Source: Albidovulum litorale
Lineage (GTDB): Bacteria; Pseudomonadota; Alphaproteobacteria; Rhodobacterales; Rhodobacteraceae
Assembly (NCBI RefSeq): GCF_025751495.1
Contig: NZ_JAOWKZ010000001.1
Coordinates: forward strand, 751,920 to 815,919
DNA: 64,000 bases
Reading direction: 5' to 3'
Below, piece after piece: positions 52,617-61,024 of this stretch. Every line of letters begins with the position of its first letter. Within the stretch, counting starts at the first letter, position 1. A model generated the notes under the pieces. It made no database searches, had not been told where the DNA came from, and saw only the letters and a list, made by a program, of their open reading frames with translations. The position numbers and the translations under genes are program-made.

Positions 52617-52630
52617 TTGATATTTGTCAA
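52617..52630 (-). promoter_or_regulatory. FNR/DNR-type binding site for ubiTUV
   Basis: TTGAT-ATTT-GTCAA, one mismatch from the FNR consensus TTGATnnnnATCAA. It is centred about 42 bp before the ubiT start, so anaerobic activation of ubiTUV by FnrL or a Dnr-type regulator is likely. Confidence 0.75.
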
Positions 52631-52715
52631 TCGCCCGCAATCCTACAAAACCGTGATCGGGAACACTGCCCAGCAATGCTAACTTCCGCCGACAGGCTAC
52701 AGGGAGGACCTCAGG

Positions 52716-53603
52716 ATGACCCGTCTCACAGCAAAGGACTTCGCTCCGGAAATCCTCGAGCTTTATGACTTCTACGCCCATGGCATGATCACCAAGCGCG
52801 AATTCCTCGACCGGGCCGCCAAGTACACGGTCGGCACCATGACCGCCGCCGCGATCCTCGGCGCGATGAGCCCGAACTATGCGCTGGCCGAACAGGTCAG
52901 CTTCAACGACCCCGACATCACGCCCGAATACATCACCTATCCCTCGCCCAACGGTCACGGAGAGGTGCGCGGCTACCTCGTCCGACCCGCAGAAGCTGCG
53001 GGCAGGCTGCCCTCGGTCGTCGTTGTGCACGAGAACCGGGGGCTCAACCCCTATATCGAAGACGTGGCCCGCAGGCTGGCCAAGGCGGGTTTCATGGCGC
53101 TTGCGCCCGACGGGCTGACCTCGGTCGGCGGCTATCCGGGCAATGATGATGAGGGGCGCGCTTTGCAGAAGATCGTAGACGGCACGAAACTGATGAACGA
53201 TTTCTTTGCCGCCGTCGAACACCTCATGGCGCATGAGGGGTCGACCGGCAATGTCGGGATCGTGGGATTCTGCTACGGAGGCGGCGTCTGTAACGCAGCG
53301 GCCGTGGCCTATCCGGAACTGAAGGCTTCCGTCCCCTTTTACGGACGGCAGGCAGCAGCAGAGGATGTGCCGAAAATCAAAGCCGCATTGATGCTCCACT
53401 ACGCAGGCCTTGATGAGCGGATCAACGAAGGCTGGCCCGCCTATGAAGCCGCGCTGAAGGCGGCGGGAACCGATTATCAGGCCTTCATATACGAGGGCGT
53501 CAATCACGGCTTCCACAACGACTCCACCCCACGTTACGACGAGGCGGCGGCAGACCTCGCCTGGGGCCGGACCGTGGAGTTTTTCCGCGAAAAGCTGGTC
53601 TGA
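52716..53603 (+). CDS. Dienelactone hydrolase-family protein (YghX-like)
   Basis: Alpha/beta hydrolase, 295 residues. [18 protein letters not shown] carries the conserved Glu, [15 protein letters not shown] the nucleophile Cys, and [15 protein letters not shown] the His. An N-terminal extension [25 protein letters not shown] (in parts) resembles the helical leader of YghX proteins, possibly a non-canonical export signal. Substrate unknown. GGAGG eight bases before the ATG. Divergent from ubiT. Confidence 0.87.
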   Translation: MTRLTAKDFAPEILELYDFYAHGMITKREFLDRAAKYTVGTMTAAAILGAMSPNYALAEQVSFNDPDITPEYITYPSPNGHGEVRGYLVRPAEAAGRLPSVVVVHENRGLNPYIEDVARRLAKAGFMALAPDGLTSVGGYPGNDDEGRALQKIVDGTKLMNDFFAAVEHLMAHEGSTGNVGIVGFCYGGGVCNAAAVAYPELKASVPFYGRQAAAEDVPKIKAALMLHYAGLDERINEGWPAYEAALKAAGTDYQAFIYEGVNHGFHNDSTPRYDEAAADLAWGRTVEFFREKLV

Positions 53604-53606
53604 GCC

Positions 53607-53978
53607 TCAGCGCCGGTTGCGCCGGATTTCGCAGAGCGACTGGGTGTGGCCGGCGGTCAGACCCGGGCGCTGATCAAAAAGCGTGACAAGCCCCGATGAG
53701 GCCGCCGCCCGATCGGCGGAAAGGGTGAAGGTCATCGGTTCGCCCGCCCGGCGCGGCGGTTCGGACGCGCGGTAGATCATCGCGGTGGGGGCCAGATGCA
53801 GGGCGCGGATCGCGTAATCCCCCGCCGCGCACCAGAAATCCTGCGGTCCTGACTTGCCGCGCCACGGAACGGTGAAGTCCGACGCACCGTCCGACCGCAC
53901 GATCAGGCCGTTCTGGGCAGTGAAGCCGAAAGCGGGGGACGCGAGGGCAAGGGCGACGAAAAGAACTGCGAAGCGCAT
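53607..53978 (-). CDS. Small secreted protein of unknown function
   Basis: 123 residues with signal peptide MRFAVLFVALALASPAFG. The mature part has two Cys in FWCAAGDYAIRAL and SLCEIRR, likely a disulfide. It resembles a Rhodobacterales-specific family that I cannot name. GGAAGG precedes the ATG. Three bases from the convergent hydrolase gene. Confidence 0.6.
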   Translation of the reverse strand: MRFAVLFVALALASPAFGFTAQNGLIVRSDGASDFTVPWRGKSGPQDFWCAAGDYAIRALHLAPTAMIYRASEPPRRAGEPMTFTLSADRAAASSGLVTLFDQRPGLTAGHTQSLCEIRRNRR

Positions 53979-54048
53979 GGTGCGACCTTCCGAAAGCTGT
54001 TCCCTTCAGATAAGCCCTGCACCGCGAATTCCAAGCCCGCCGCGCGGG

Positions 54049-54543
54049 CTATTCGCAGGCCGACCAGACCTCTCGGCCCGGGTCCCAGCACTGCCCGGCA
54101 GCGGTCTTTGCCTCATAAAGCCCGTCACCATAGGCGAAGGTGACCGAGCCCGGATCGCAACGCAGCGTGGCCAGAACCGCGTCGCCCCGCCGCACCTCGA
54201 TCCCGCCGGTCACCTCGGGGTCCGTCCCCTCCTCGACCGGCCGGTCGATAGTGCCGAAGACGGTGTAGCTGACATCGCCCGACCGGAAGGTGACGGTTTC
54301 CCAGATCGCGCGACCGATACCGGGCCAGGGCTGGTACTCGACTTGCGTCAGCGGCACAGCCAGCGAAAGTTCCGGCGCACGACCCGGGCGACCGAAAGCA
54401 TAGGTGACGGTTTCGGCATCATGGCAGACATCGACCGCCTTGGCCCCGGAGGAGAAAGTGCAGGCAAAATCGGTCTCGGTCGTCTCCGGACAGGCGGCGA
54501 ATGCGGGGCCGGCAAGAATGGAAAGCAGGAAGAGAAATCGCAC
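54049..54543 (-). CDS. Secreted protein of unknown function
   Basis: 164 residues, GTG start, signal peptide ending near AGPAFAA. Six Cys in the mature part, fitting several disulfides in the periplasm. ETDFACTFSSGAKAVDVC and GQCWDPGREVWSACE are the ends of the mature region. No family recognised. GAAGGAATT precedes the start. Same strand as the previous small secreted protein. Confidence 0.6.
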   Translation of the reverse strand: MRFLFLLSILAGPAFAACPETTETDFACTFSSGAKAVDVCHDAETVTYAFGRPGRAPELSLAVPLTQVEYQPWPGIGRAIWETVTFRSGDVSYTVFGTIDRPVEEGTDPEVTGGIEVRRGDAVLATLRCDPGSVTFAYGDGLYEAKTAAGQCWDPGREVWSACE

Positions 54544-54720
54544 CGGGCAATTCCTTCGGGAGAGAACAATTGGCCCCAGACTAGAACAGCGGCCGTTCGG
54601 AAGGAAGCACCGTCGGAGCCCCGCGGCTCGCCTCCCCCTTGCGGGGGTAGTGTTAGGGAGCCCACCTAGTTTCAGCAGAGCTGAGTGTACGCCCTATGCC
54701 CGGATTGCGGCCAGTTGTCT

Positions 54721-55362
54721 CTAAAGCAGACTGACATCTGGCGAGACATGGTGGATGTATCCTGAAAGTTTGTGACGCGCGGGCAAACCAAGAGCATAGG
54801 TGGCCACCTCGAAAGCCGCGATCCATGTTTCCCGGTGGACGGGACCCTTCATTTCATGGTCGTTGAGAAAGCCGACGAAGACCAGATGAGCCTTAACACC
54901 CTGTTCGTGAAACCACCACAAATGGGCCAGCCGGTTGGCATATTGATAAAAGTACTGAGCCCAGTTCACATCGCCATCCGCATTCAGATCTCGTTTTACT
55001 GCCAAAAACGCCGCTTCGATTCTTCCGCGTGATGCGGGGCCAGCCTGACAGGCCGACGACAGGAATTCGGAGACATGCGCCTTGGCTTCAACCAAGACAG
55101 GCGCGCGGTCTGCCAGCCCAAGGGCATCCCATTGTGGACCGCGTTCAGGCCAGAAAGTCCTCAAATTCGGAGCGAGAGCTTCCAGTCCTAACCGATCAAG
55201 AAAGGCCGTATCCCGGTATTCGGCATATTCATCTCCCGCCAGCGGCGAAACCCATTCAATTGGCGCAAGGCTTTCGGGTTGCAAAAGATTGGGATATCGG
55301 GCGACGCATATTTGAATCCATTTCTGGCTGCCCCGACGCCCCTCGCGTTGAACCACCCTCAT
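54721..55362 (-). CDS. Protein of unknown function in a GC-poor patch
   Basis: 213 residues without signal or membrane segments. FLDRLGLEALAPNLRTFWP, APVLVEAKAHVSEF and ADGDVNWAQYFYQYANRLAHLWW (in parts) are the most distinctive stretches; VLVEAKAH recalls the E-x-K of restriction-type nucleases, with D in WDALGLADRAPV before it, but this is weak. GGGAGG seven bases before the ATG at 55362 supports the start. Base composition is visibly poorer in GC than its neighbours, suggesting recent acquisition. A small CCCCC/GGGGG hairpin lies at 54634-54647. Confidence 0.6.
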   Translation of the reverse strand: MRVVQREGRRGSQKWIQICVARYPNLLQPESLAPIEWVSPLAGDEYAEYRDTAFLDRLGLEALAPNLRTFWPERGPQWDALGLADRAPVLVEAKAHVSEFLSSACQAGPASRGRIEAAFLAVKRDLNADGDVNWAQYFYQYANRLAHLWWFHEQGVKAHLVFVGFLNDHEMKGPVHRETWIAAFEVATYALGLPARHKLSGYIHHVSPDVSLL

Positions 55363-55607
55363 CCATGTGCCTCCCTGATCAGCCTGTCGGACAATGCGAG
55401 CGGCTGCCATGTGCGGTCAAGGAGGCAAGTCGGAGGACTGCGGATCGACCGTCGGTGCAGGGTCCATATGAATCGAGCCACAGCGAACCCCAACTATTTC
55501 CACTCGGCGCGCACCCTGCGTCCAAGGGTGCGGACGGGAGAACGAAATGACTTGCCTCGGGCCCTCCGCCGCGCCTTTCATGGCCCGTCCCGATACCGGA
55601 GGTCCCG

Positions 55608-56054
55608 ATGCCCTATGCAGCTCTTCTCACCCTTGCCCTCTCCATGGGCGTCCTGCTCGCGGTCTATCTGCCCGTTCTCAGCCAAAGCGGCCGCATCGTC
55701 GACTCACCCATCCTCGCCAATGCGCCGTTCTACTTCTTCGGTCTCGTCACGACCGTGATACTGGCGGTCGGCGCCGGCAACCGGATGGCCGACTTCGCAC
55801 GGCTGCGCGAGGTGCCGGGCTGGATGTTTCTGACCGGCGTCGTCAGCGCGCTGATGATCCTCGGCTCGACCTTCCTCATCCCCCGGATCGGGCCCGGCCC
55901 GTTCTTCGTTCTTCTGGTCGCGGGCCAGATCGTGACCGGGGCGGTCCTCAGCCATATGGGCTGGTTCGGCGCGCCGGTGGATGCGGTGGGGCTGAGGAAA
56001 GCCACCGGACTGCTTCTGGTGATCTGCGGCGCGGGCCTCGTCTCGCTGCGTTGA
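55608..56054 (+). CDS. YdcZ-type (DUF606) membrane protein, putative DMT transporter
   Basis: 148 residues with five hydrophobic segments. GPGPFFVLLVAGQIVTGAVLSHMGWFG (in parts) and ATGLLLVICGAGLVS are typical of the YdcZ half of the drug/metabolite transporter superfamily, where short copies pair to form a full transporter. Substrate unknown. GGAGG five bases before the ATG. Confidence 0.85.
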   Translation: MPYAALLTLALSMGVLLAVYLPVLSQSGRIVDSPILANAPFYFFGLVTTVILAVGAGNRMADFARLREVPGWMFLTGVVSALMILGSTFLIPRIGPGPFFVLLVAGQIVTGAVLSHMGWFGAPVDAVGLRKATGLLLVICGAGLVSLR

Positions 56055-56367
56055 CAAGGTCGCCGGGGTAGCAGGCAAAGGTAAATCCGGCGCACGGCCC
56101 TGCCATACGTTTTGCCGACGGTTTGCAGACGCTTTGCCGACAAGCGTCAGTCCGGTTTTCCCGACCTGCGGGACGACTCCCGATCTGCTATTCTGTTCCC
56201 ATTGATGAAAGGCATTTTTCAAGGGACCGAGGGGTAACAGGCCGGGGTCCCGAAACACGTCGGCACCCCGGTCGCGCACGCCTTTTCACGACCCCGCCAG
56301 AAGCCTGAAATGAAGCTGGCACGGCCGCATCAGGCCCCCATGTCTTTCCCATGCGAAGGAGGAAGCC
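56055..56367. other. Intergenic region with structured elements
   Basis: 313 bp without a supported gene. It holds three 11-bp direct repeats (56111-56143) and a GC-rich inverted repeat CCGGGGT...ACCCCGG around 56242-56275, ending in a strong ribosome binding site for the short ORF that follows. A small RNA or leader could lie here; no T-run terminator is evident. Confidence 0.4.
56111..56143 (+). repeat. Three tandem 11-bp repeats
   Basis: TTTGCCGACGG, TTTGCAGACGC and TTTGCCGACAA follow each other without a gap. The TTTGCnGAC core is repeated every 11 bp, about one helical turn, which fits cooperative binding of a protein on one face. Confidence 0.7.
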
Positions 56368-56475
56368 ATGCCCCGCAACGCGCCAAAACCGCCCGTCCCG
56401 AAGCCCCGTCCCGGCGACCGGAAACCACCGGCGCCGCGCTTAGCCTACCGCTTTACTGACTGGGCGATGATCTGA
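56368..56475 (+). CDS. Possible 35-residue Pro-rich small protein
   Basis: ATG preceded by an almost ideal AAGGAGGAAGCC. The peptide is Pro/Lys/Arg-rich (MPRNAPKPPVPKPRPGDRKP) and ends in a less polar segment LAYRFTDWAMI. No homologue recognised. The ribosome binding site is the main support; a Pro-rich frame can also arise from GC-rich sequence by chance. Confidence 0.4.
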   Translation: MPRNAPKPPVPKPRPGDRKPPAPRLAYRFTDWAMI

Positions 56476-56543
56476 GACCGAGGCGATATCCCGCCCCGCA
56501 ATAATATGAAAATCAATGAGAATCTAATATGGCGGTGGAGAGA

Positions 56544-58025
56544 TTACTCCGCCGCCAAAACCGGCTTGCCCGACCCTTTCGGAGCGTCCTTGACCTCGAA
56601 TTCCTCGTGGTAGGACCGCTCCACATTGACGTTCCACACGTCGTTCTTTTCACCAAGGATATTGCGGGCGGCATACATCGCCGACAGCATCGAATGGTCC
56701 TGGTTGTTGTAGCGGTGCAGCCCGTTGCGCCCCACGGTCTGGAAGTTCTCCAGCCCGAGAATCCACTCCTCCAGCACATCAAGCGCCTCGCGGTATTCGC
56801 CGTCATAAACCGGATAGGCCTTGGGCTGACGGATGATGGCCGCGTCGATGACGTCCGTGGCTTTGGCGAGCCCAAGCTGCTCCAGCTCTTTCGACGCCAG
56901 TTCACGCAATTCGGTATTCGACATCGACCAGAGCCCGTCACCCTGCTGGCAGAAATACTCCATGCCGATCGAGGCGGTGTTCTGGTCGGGCAGCATTTCC
57001 TTTGACCAGGCGCGGAAGTTCTGGATACGTCCGACCTTCACCTTCGGCGAATGGATATAGATCCAGTTGTCGCGGAACGGGTCAGCGTGGTCGAGAACCA
57101 GCGTCACGATCAGGAAGTCGCGGTATTTCAGCTTGTTGGCGGCCTCCACCACTTCCGGCGGCGGGGGCGGGTCGAAAGAATGAATCAGATCGCGAAGCGC
57201 CATCGAATTGACGAAATGCTCGCCCTCCACCCGCTCGATCACAGGCTCACGCCCGTCCTCGTGCCAATGCTTCACGTCGATCGAGGTGACGCGGTTGCCT
57301 TCACGGTTCACCTTGATCACTTCAGATCTCAGATGCACCTCGCCGCCCTTTTCCTCGACAAGGCTTTGCGTCTTTTCCCACATCATACCGGGGCCGAGAC
57401 GGGGATACTGAAATTCCTCGATCAGTGAGGTCGTATCATTCGCCCCCGAGATCGCGTTCCAGACCGCCTTGAACAAGGACAGGTTCTTGATCCTCTGCGC
57501 CGCCCAGTCGGCGCGGATATCCTTTGGATTGATGCCCCAGACCTTCTGCGTGTAGCTGCGGAAGAAATGCATGTAGAGCCGACCGCCGAAGCGGTTGATG
57601 ACCCATTCCTCGAAGTTCTCTTCCTTGCGGTAGGGACGGACCTGCCACTTGAAGTAGGAAAGCAGGATGCGCATCGACTCGTAAGGGCCGATATTCGTGA
57701 GCGCGTTGAAGAGCTTCAGCGGATAGTCGAAAAACTTTTCGCGGTAGTAGATTCTGCTGAGGCGTGGCACGGTGATGAAGTCGTCCTTCAACACCTCATG
57801 CCACATCTCCTCCACTTCCTTCACCTTGGTGAAGAAACGGTGGCCGCCGATATCGAACCGGTAGCCGTTGTTCGATTCCGTGCGCGAGATGCCCCCAACC
57901 ATGTCGGAGGCTTCATAGACAAGTGGCTTGTGCCGGCAGCTGCGTTTTTGCAATTCGTAGGCGGCAGTAAGACCGGCTGGGCCGCCGCCGATAACGACGA
58001 CCGGGGAACGTTTATCCTGCTTCAT
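56544..58025 (-). CDS. FAD-dependent oxidoreductase, UDP-galactopyranose mutase-like
   Basis: 493 residues. FAD-binding VVVIGGGPAGLTAAYELQKR at the N-terminus, VGGISRTESNNGYRFDIGGHRFF typical of mutase and protoporphyrinogen-oxidase-like enzymes, and TVGRNGLHRYNNQDHSMLSA near the C-terminus. Such proteins often sit in polysaccharide loci and may isomerise or oxidise sugar nucleotides or lipid-linked sugars. The start at 58025 follows GGTAGAGATT. The gene heads a minus-strand stretch of polysaccharide genes. Confidence 0.85.
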   Translation of the reverse strand: MKQDKRSPVVVIGGGPAGLTAAYELQKRSCRHKPLVYEASDMVGGISRTESNNGYRFDIGGHRFFTKVKEVEEMWHEVLKDDFITVPRLSRIYYREKFFDYPLKLFNALTNIGPYESMRILLSYFKWQVRPYRKEENFEEWVINRFGGRLYMHFFRSYTQKVWGINPKDIRADWAAQRIKNLSLFKAVWNAISGANDTTSLIEEFQYPRLGPGMMWEKTQSLVEEKGGEVHLRSEVIKVNREGNRVTSIDVKHWHEDGREPVIERVEGEHFVNSMALRDLIHSFDPPPPPEVVEAANKLKYRDFLIVTLVLDHADPFRDNWIYIHSPKVKVGRIQNFRAWSKEMLPDQNTASIGMEYFCQQGDGLWSMSNTELRELASKELEQLGLAKATDVIDAAIIRQPKAYPVYDGEYREALDVLEEWILGLENFQTVGRNGLHRYNNQDHSMLSAMYAARNILGEKNDVWNVNVERSYHEEFEVKDAPKGSGKPVLAAE

Positions 58026-58369
58026 AATCTCTACCACCGTTCCCTTAAGTATGCGTCCATAAAATCCACCCACGCAGACGCCAATATACATTGCGCGCGC
58101 CGAGGCTCAAAACGATCCATACCAGTTCACCCCTCAACACAGTCACATCCGGAACCAATAATTCAACTTCTGCACTCTTCGTTCATCTGAACGCATGATT
58201 GTTGCTCATATGCATATTTTGATACACAATCATTGGTTGAATAAATTGCACAACTAATATCGCTAAAAATGTTTTTTCCGAATCGGAGACCGTCACTTCG
58301 CCACATTTCCATAACCATGACTCACCAGAAAAACCACAAAATCCCAAAAAGTTAACGTTTCCGTCAACG
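58026..58369. other. AT-rich intergenic region in the polysaccharide locus
   Basis: 344 bp between two minus-strand genes, markedly AT-rich (for example CATATGCATATTTTGATACA near 58207) against GC-rich coding flanks. It should contain the promoter of the FAD enzyme gene. No ORF, tRNA or clear terminator seen. Confidence 0.5.
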
Positions 58370-59716
58370 TCAGATCTTAATCAATCTGCCACAATTCTCT
58401 GTAAGCGAGAGCGTTGCAAAGACGTTCCTCGTATCAAGGACCAGTCGGGCAGAGGAAGCCACCAGCGCATAGTCTACATTGCTGTGGTCGGTCGCCACGA
58501 GAACCGCGTCGTATCCGGCGACGGCGTCCTTCGACAATGCCACCGACTGGCGCCCTGCGAGAGACGGATGATCCCGCGTCACCGGCATCACCGGGAAATA
58601 GGGATCGTGATAGTCGCACACCGCCCCCATCTCTTCCAGCTCAGTCAGGATCGCGAGTGCGGGGCTTTCGCGGGTGTCCTCGACATTCTTCTTGTAGGCA
58701 ATACCAAGGATCAGAACACGCGCGCCCTTGACGGCAACGCCGCCCCGCCCGAGTTCAATCGCAACGCGGCCGGCGATGAGAGCAGGCGCTGAATCGTTGT
58801 TCAGCCGCGCAAGGTCGATGATCGGCATGGCCGAACCGACATCCTTTGCCCGCCAGGACAGATAGACCGGCGAAACCGGAATGCAGTCGCCGCCGATACC
58901 GGGGCCGGGATAGAAGGGCATGTAGCCGAAGGGCTTGGTCGCGGCAGCCTGCACTACTTCCCAGACATCGACGCCCATCGCCTCCAGCGCGACCTTCATC
59001 TCGTTCACCAACGCGATATTCACGGTGCGGAAGCTGTTTTCAGCCAGCTTCACCGCCTCGGCGGTGGCCAGTGAACTGACCGGCACGGTCCGGGTCACGA
59101 TCTGCGAATAGAAAAGATCGACCAAATCACGCGACCGAACATCATCGGCGCCGACGATCTTGGGGATGGTATGGGTCGTGAAATTCGCATTGCCCGGATC
59201 CTCGCGTTCGGGCGAGAAGGCGAGAAAGAAATCATCCCCCGCGCGGAGCCCCCGGGATTCAAGGATCGGCTTGACGACGGTCGCGGTCGCACCCGGCCAT
59301 ACCGTGCTTTCCAGAACGACAAGCTGCCCCGGACGCAATTGGGCGACAATCGTTTCGGCAGCGCGGATCACGTAGCTCAGATCAGGTTCGCGCGACGGTG
59401 AGAGCGGCGTCGGCACACAGATCAGGATCACGTCGACATCGGCGAGCTTCGCAGGGTCGCTTGTCGCTGTGAAACGGCCCGTCGCAACGGCGTCACGCAC
59501 GCGGGTTTCAGGGAAGTAGGAGATGACGCGCTCACCAGCATTGATCGCGGAAACGCGCGCCTCGTTCAGATCGAGCCCGGTAACTGGAAATCCTACCTCA
59601 TTTACTGTCAGTGCAAGCGGCAGACCGACATAACCCAACCCAACGGTCGCAATCCGGGCGTCATGTCTGCCGATGCGATCCTTGAGCGTGGAATAGAGGG
59701 AAAATACGTTGGTCAT
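58370..59716 (-). CDS. Nucleotide-sugar 6-dehydrogenase (WbpA/WecC-type)
   Basis: 448 residues. NAD-dependent four-electron oxidation of a UDP-hexose(amine) to the uronic acid for capsule, O-antigen or exopolysaccharide. Rossmann motif TVGLGYVGLPLAL near 26-38, CVPTPL, FSPEREDPGN, the catalytic Cys in GPGIGGDCIPVSP and GIAYKKNVEDTRESP. FSPERE and GGDCIPV favour UDP-N-acetylhexosamine dehydrogenases over UDP-glucose dehydrogenase. ATG at 59716 chosen; a GTG two codons upstream is possible. Confidence 0.92.
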   Translation of the reverse strand: MTNVFSLYSTLKDRIGRHDARIATVGLGYVGLPLALTVNEVGFPVTGLDLNEARVSAINAGERVISYFPETRVRDAVATGRFTATSDPAKLADVDVILICVPTPLSPSREPDLSYVIRAAETIVAQLRPGQLVVLESTVWPGATATVVKPILESRGLRAGDDFFLAFSPEREDPGNANFTTHTIPKIVGADDVRSRDLVDLFYSQIVTRTVPVSSLATAEAVKLAENSFRTVNIALVNEMKVALEAMGVDVWEVVQAAATKPFGYMPFYPGPGIGGDCIPVSPVYLSWRAKDVGSAMPIIDLARLNNDSAPALIAGRVAIELGRGGVAVKGARVLILGIAYKKNVEDTRESPALAILTELEEMGAVCDYHDPYFPVMPVTRDHPSLAGRQSVALSKDAVAGYDAVLVATDHSNVDYALVASSARLVLDTRNVFATLSLTENCGRLIKI

Positions 59717-59965
59717 TAACACCCTGCTTCAACAATCAGGCAGCCCGCAGAACGCGCGTCCCAGCCACAACCCTTGATAAAATGGCACATAGACTATAGA
59801 GGCCGCAATCTTGCTGACGCCAGTCAGGAATGTTGTACCCCCTTTGCGAACAATCCCTAACAAGGCGACGGTTTGGCCCCGACAGGGGATATGCCGATGG
59901 TCGTCGACAAAGCCCCATGCTACGATCCGGGCCGATTGAAGCTGCGGCTTTTTTTGCGAGGGAAT

Positions 59966-60937
59966 ATGAAGGTTCTGATTACCGGTGGTGCGGGGTTCAT
60001 CGGATCGCATCTGGCAGAGCGGCTTGTGGCCGAGGGGCATGGCGTGACCGCGCTCGATGATCTGTCGACGGGCCGCAGGGAGAACCTTTCCGGATTGGCC
60101 GGTAGTAACCGGTTCCGTTTTGTCGAGGGCACGATCCTCGACGCACCGACCGTGCAGGATCTGGTGGATGAGGCCGATGTCATCTTCCACTTAGCCGCCG
60201 CCGTGGGCGTCAAGCTGATCATGGACGAACCGTCTCGCTCTATCCTGACCAATGTCGGCGGGACCGAAACGGTGCTGAAAGCGGCGCTAAAGGACAAGAA
60301 GCTGACCTTCGTCGCCTCCACCTCGGAGGTTTACGGTAAGGCAACGAAATTTCCGTTCTCCGAAGATGACGATCTGACCATCGGTGCGACGAAGAACCTG
60401 CGCTGGTCCTATGCCTCGGCCAAGCAGCTCGACGAGTTCCTGACGCTCGCCTATGTGCGTGAGGCCGAGCTTCCGGCGATCGTTCTGCGCTTCTTCAACA
60501 CGACCGGCCCACGCCAGACGGGGCGCTACGGCATGGTTCTGCCGAATTTCGTGCAGTCCGCGCTGGAAGGCCGTCCGCTGATGGTTCATGGCACCGGGCA
60601 GCAATCACGCTGCTTCGGCCATGTCGCCGATGTGGTCGAGGCGCTGGTGCGGCTGATGGCGACGCCGTCGGCGCTGGGTCAGGTCTTCAATGTCGGCAAT
60701 GACCAGGAGGTCACGATCCTTAGCCTTGCCGAACAGGTGATCGCGGCGACCGGCTCGCGGTCGGAGATTCAGCTTGTGCCTTACGAGAGCGTCTACCCGG
60801 TTGGCTTCGAGGACATGGCCCGTCGCCTGCCCGACGTGTCGAAGCTGGAACGCGCCATCGGCTTCCGGCCGCGTCGCCCCCTGAGCGAGATCATCGCCGA
60901 TATCGTGGCCGAGAAACGCGCCGCCATGGCGGCCTGA
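59966..60937 (+). CDS. NAD-dependent sugar epimerase/dehydratase (extended SDR)
   Basis: 323 residues. MKVLITGGAGFIGSHLAERL at the N-terminus, Ser-Thr in ASTSEVYGK, the catalytic YASAK and RFFNTTGPRQTGRYGMVLP. Probably acts on a UDP-sugar, as a 4-epimerase or UDP-glucuronate-type enzyme; the exact reaction is open. GAGGGAAT precedes the ATG. Divergent from the nucleotide-sugar dehydrogenase across about 250 bp. Confidence 0.9.
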   Translation: MKVLITGGAGFIGSHLAERLVAEGHGVTALDDLSTGRRENLSGLAGSNRFRFVEGTILDAPTVQDLVDEADVIFHLAAAVGVKLIMDEPSRSILTNVGGTETVLKAALKDKKLTFVASTSEVYGKATKFPFSEDDDLTIGATKNLRWSYASAKQLDEFLTLAYVREAELPAIVLRFFNTTGPRQTGRYGMVLPNFVQSALEGRPLMVHGTGQQSRCFGHVADVVEALVRLMATPSALGQVFNVGNDQEVTILSLAEQVIAATGSRSEIQLVPYESVYPVGFEDMARRLPDVSKLERAIGFRPRRPLSEIIADIVAEKRAAMAA

Positions 60938-61024
60938 CGACATGCCCAAGGTGACCTGCCCGGCACTGCAAGCTGCGTTTGAAGACCGCAGAGGCGTTTC
61001 GTCCGGCAACGGCGCCCTCAGACC

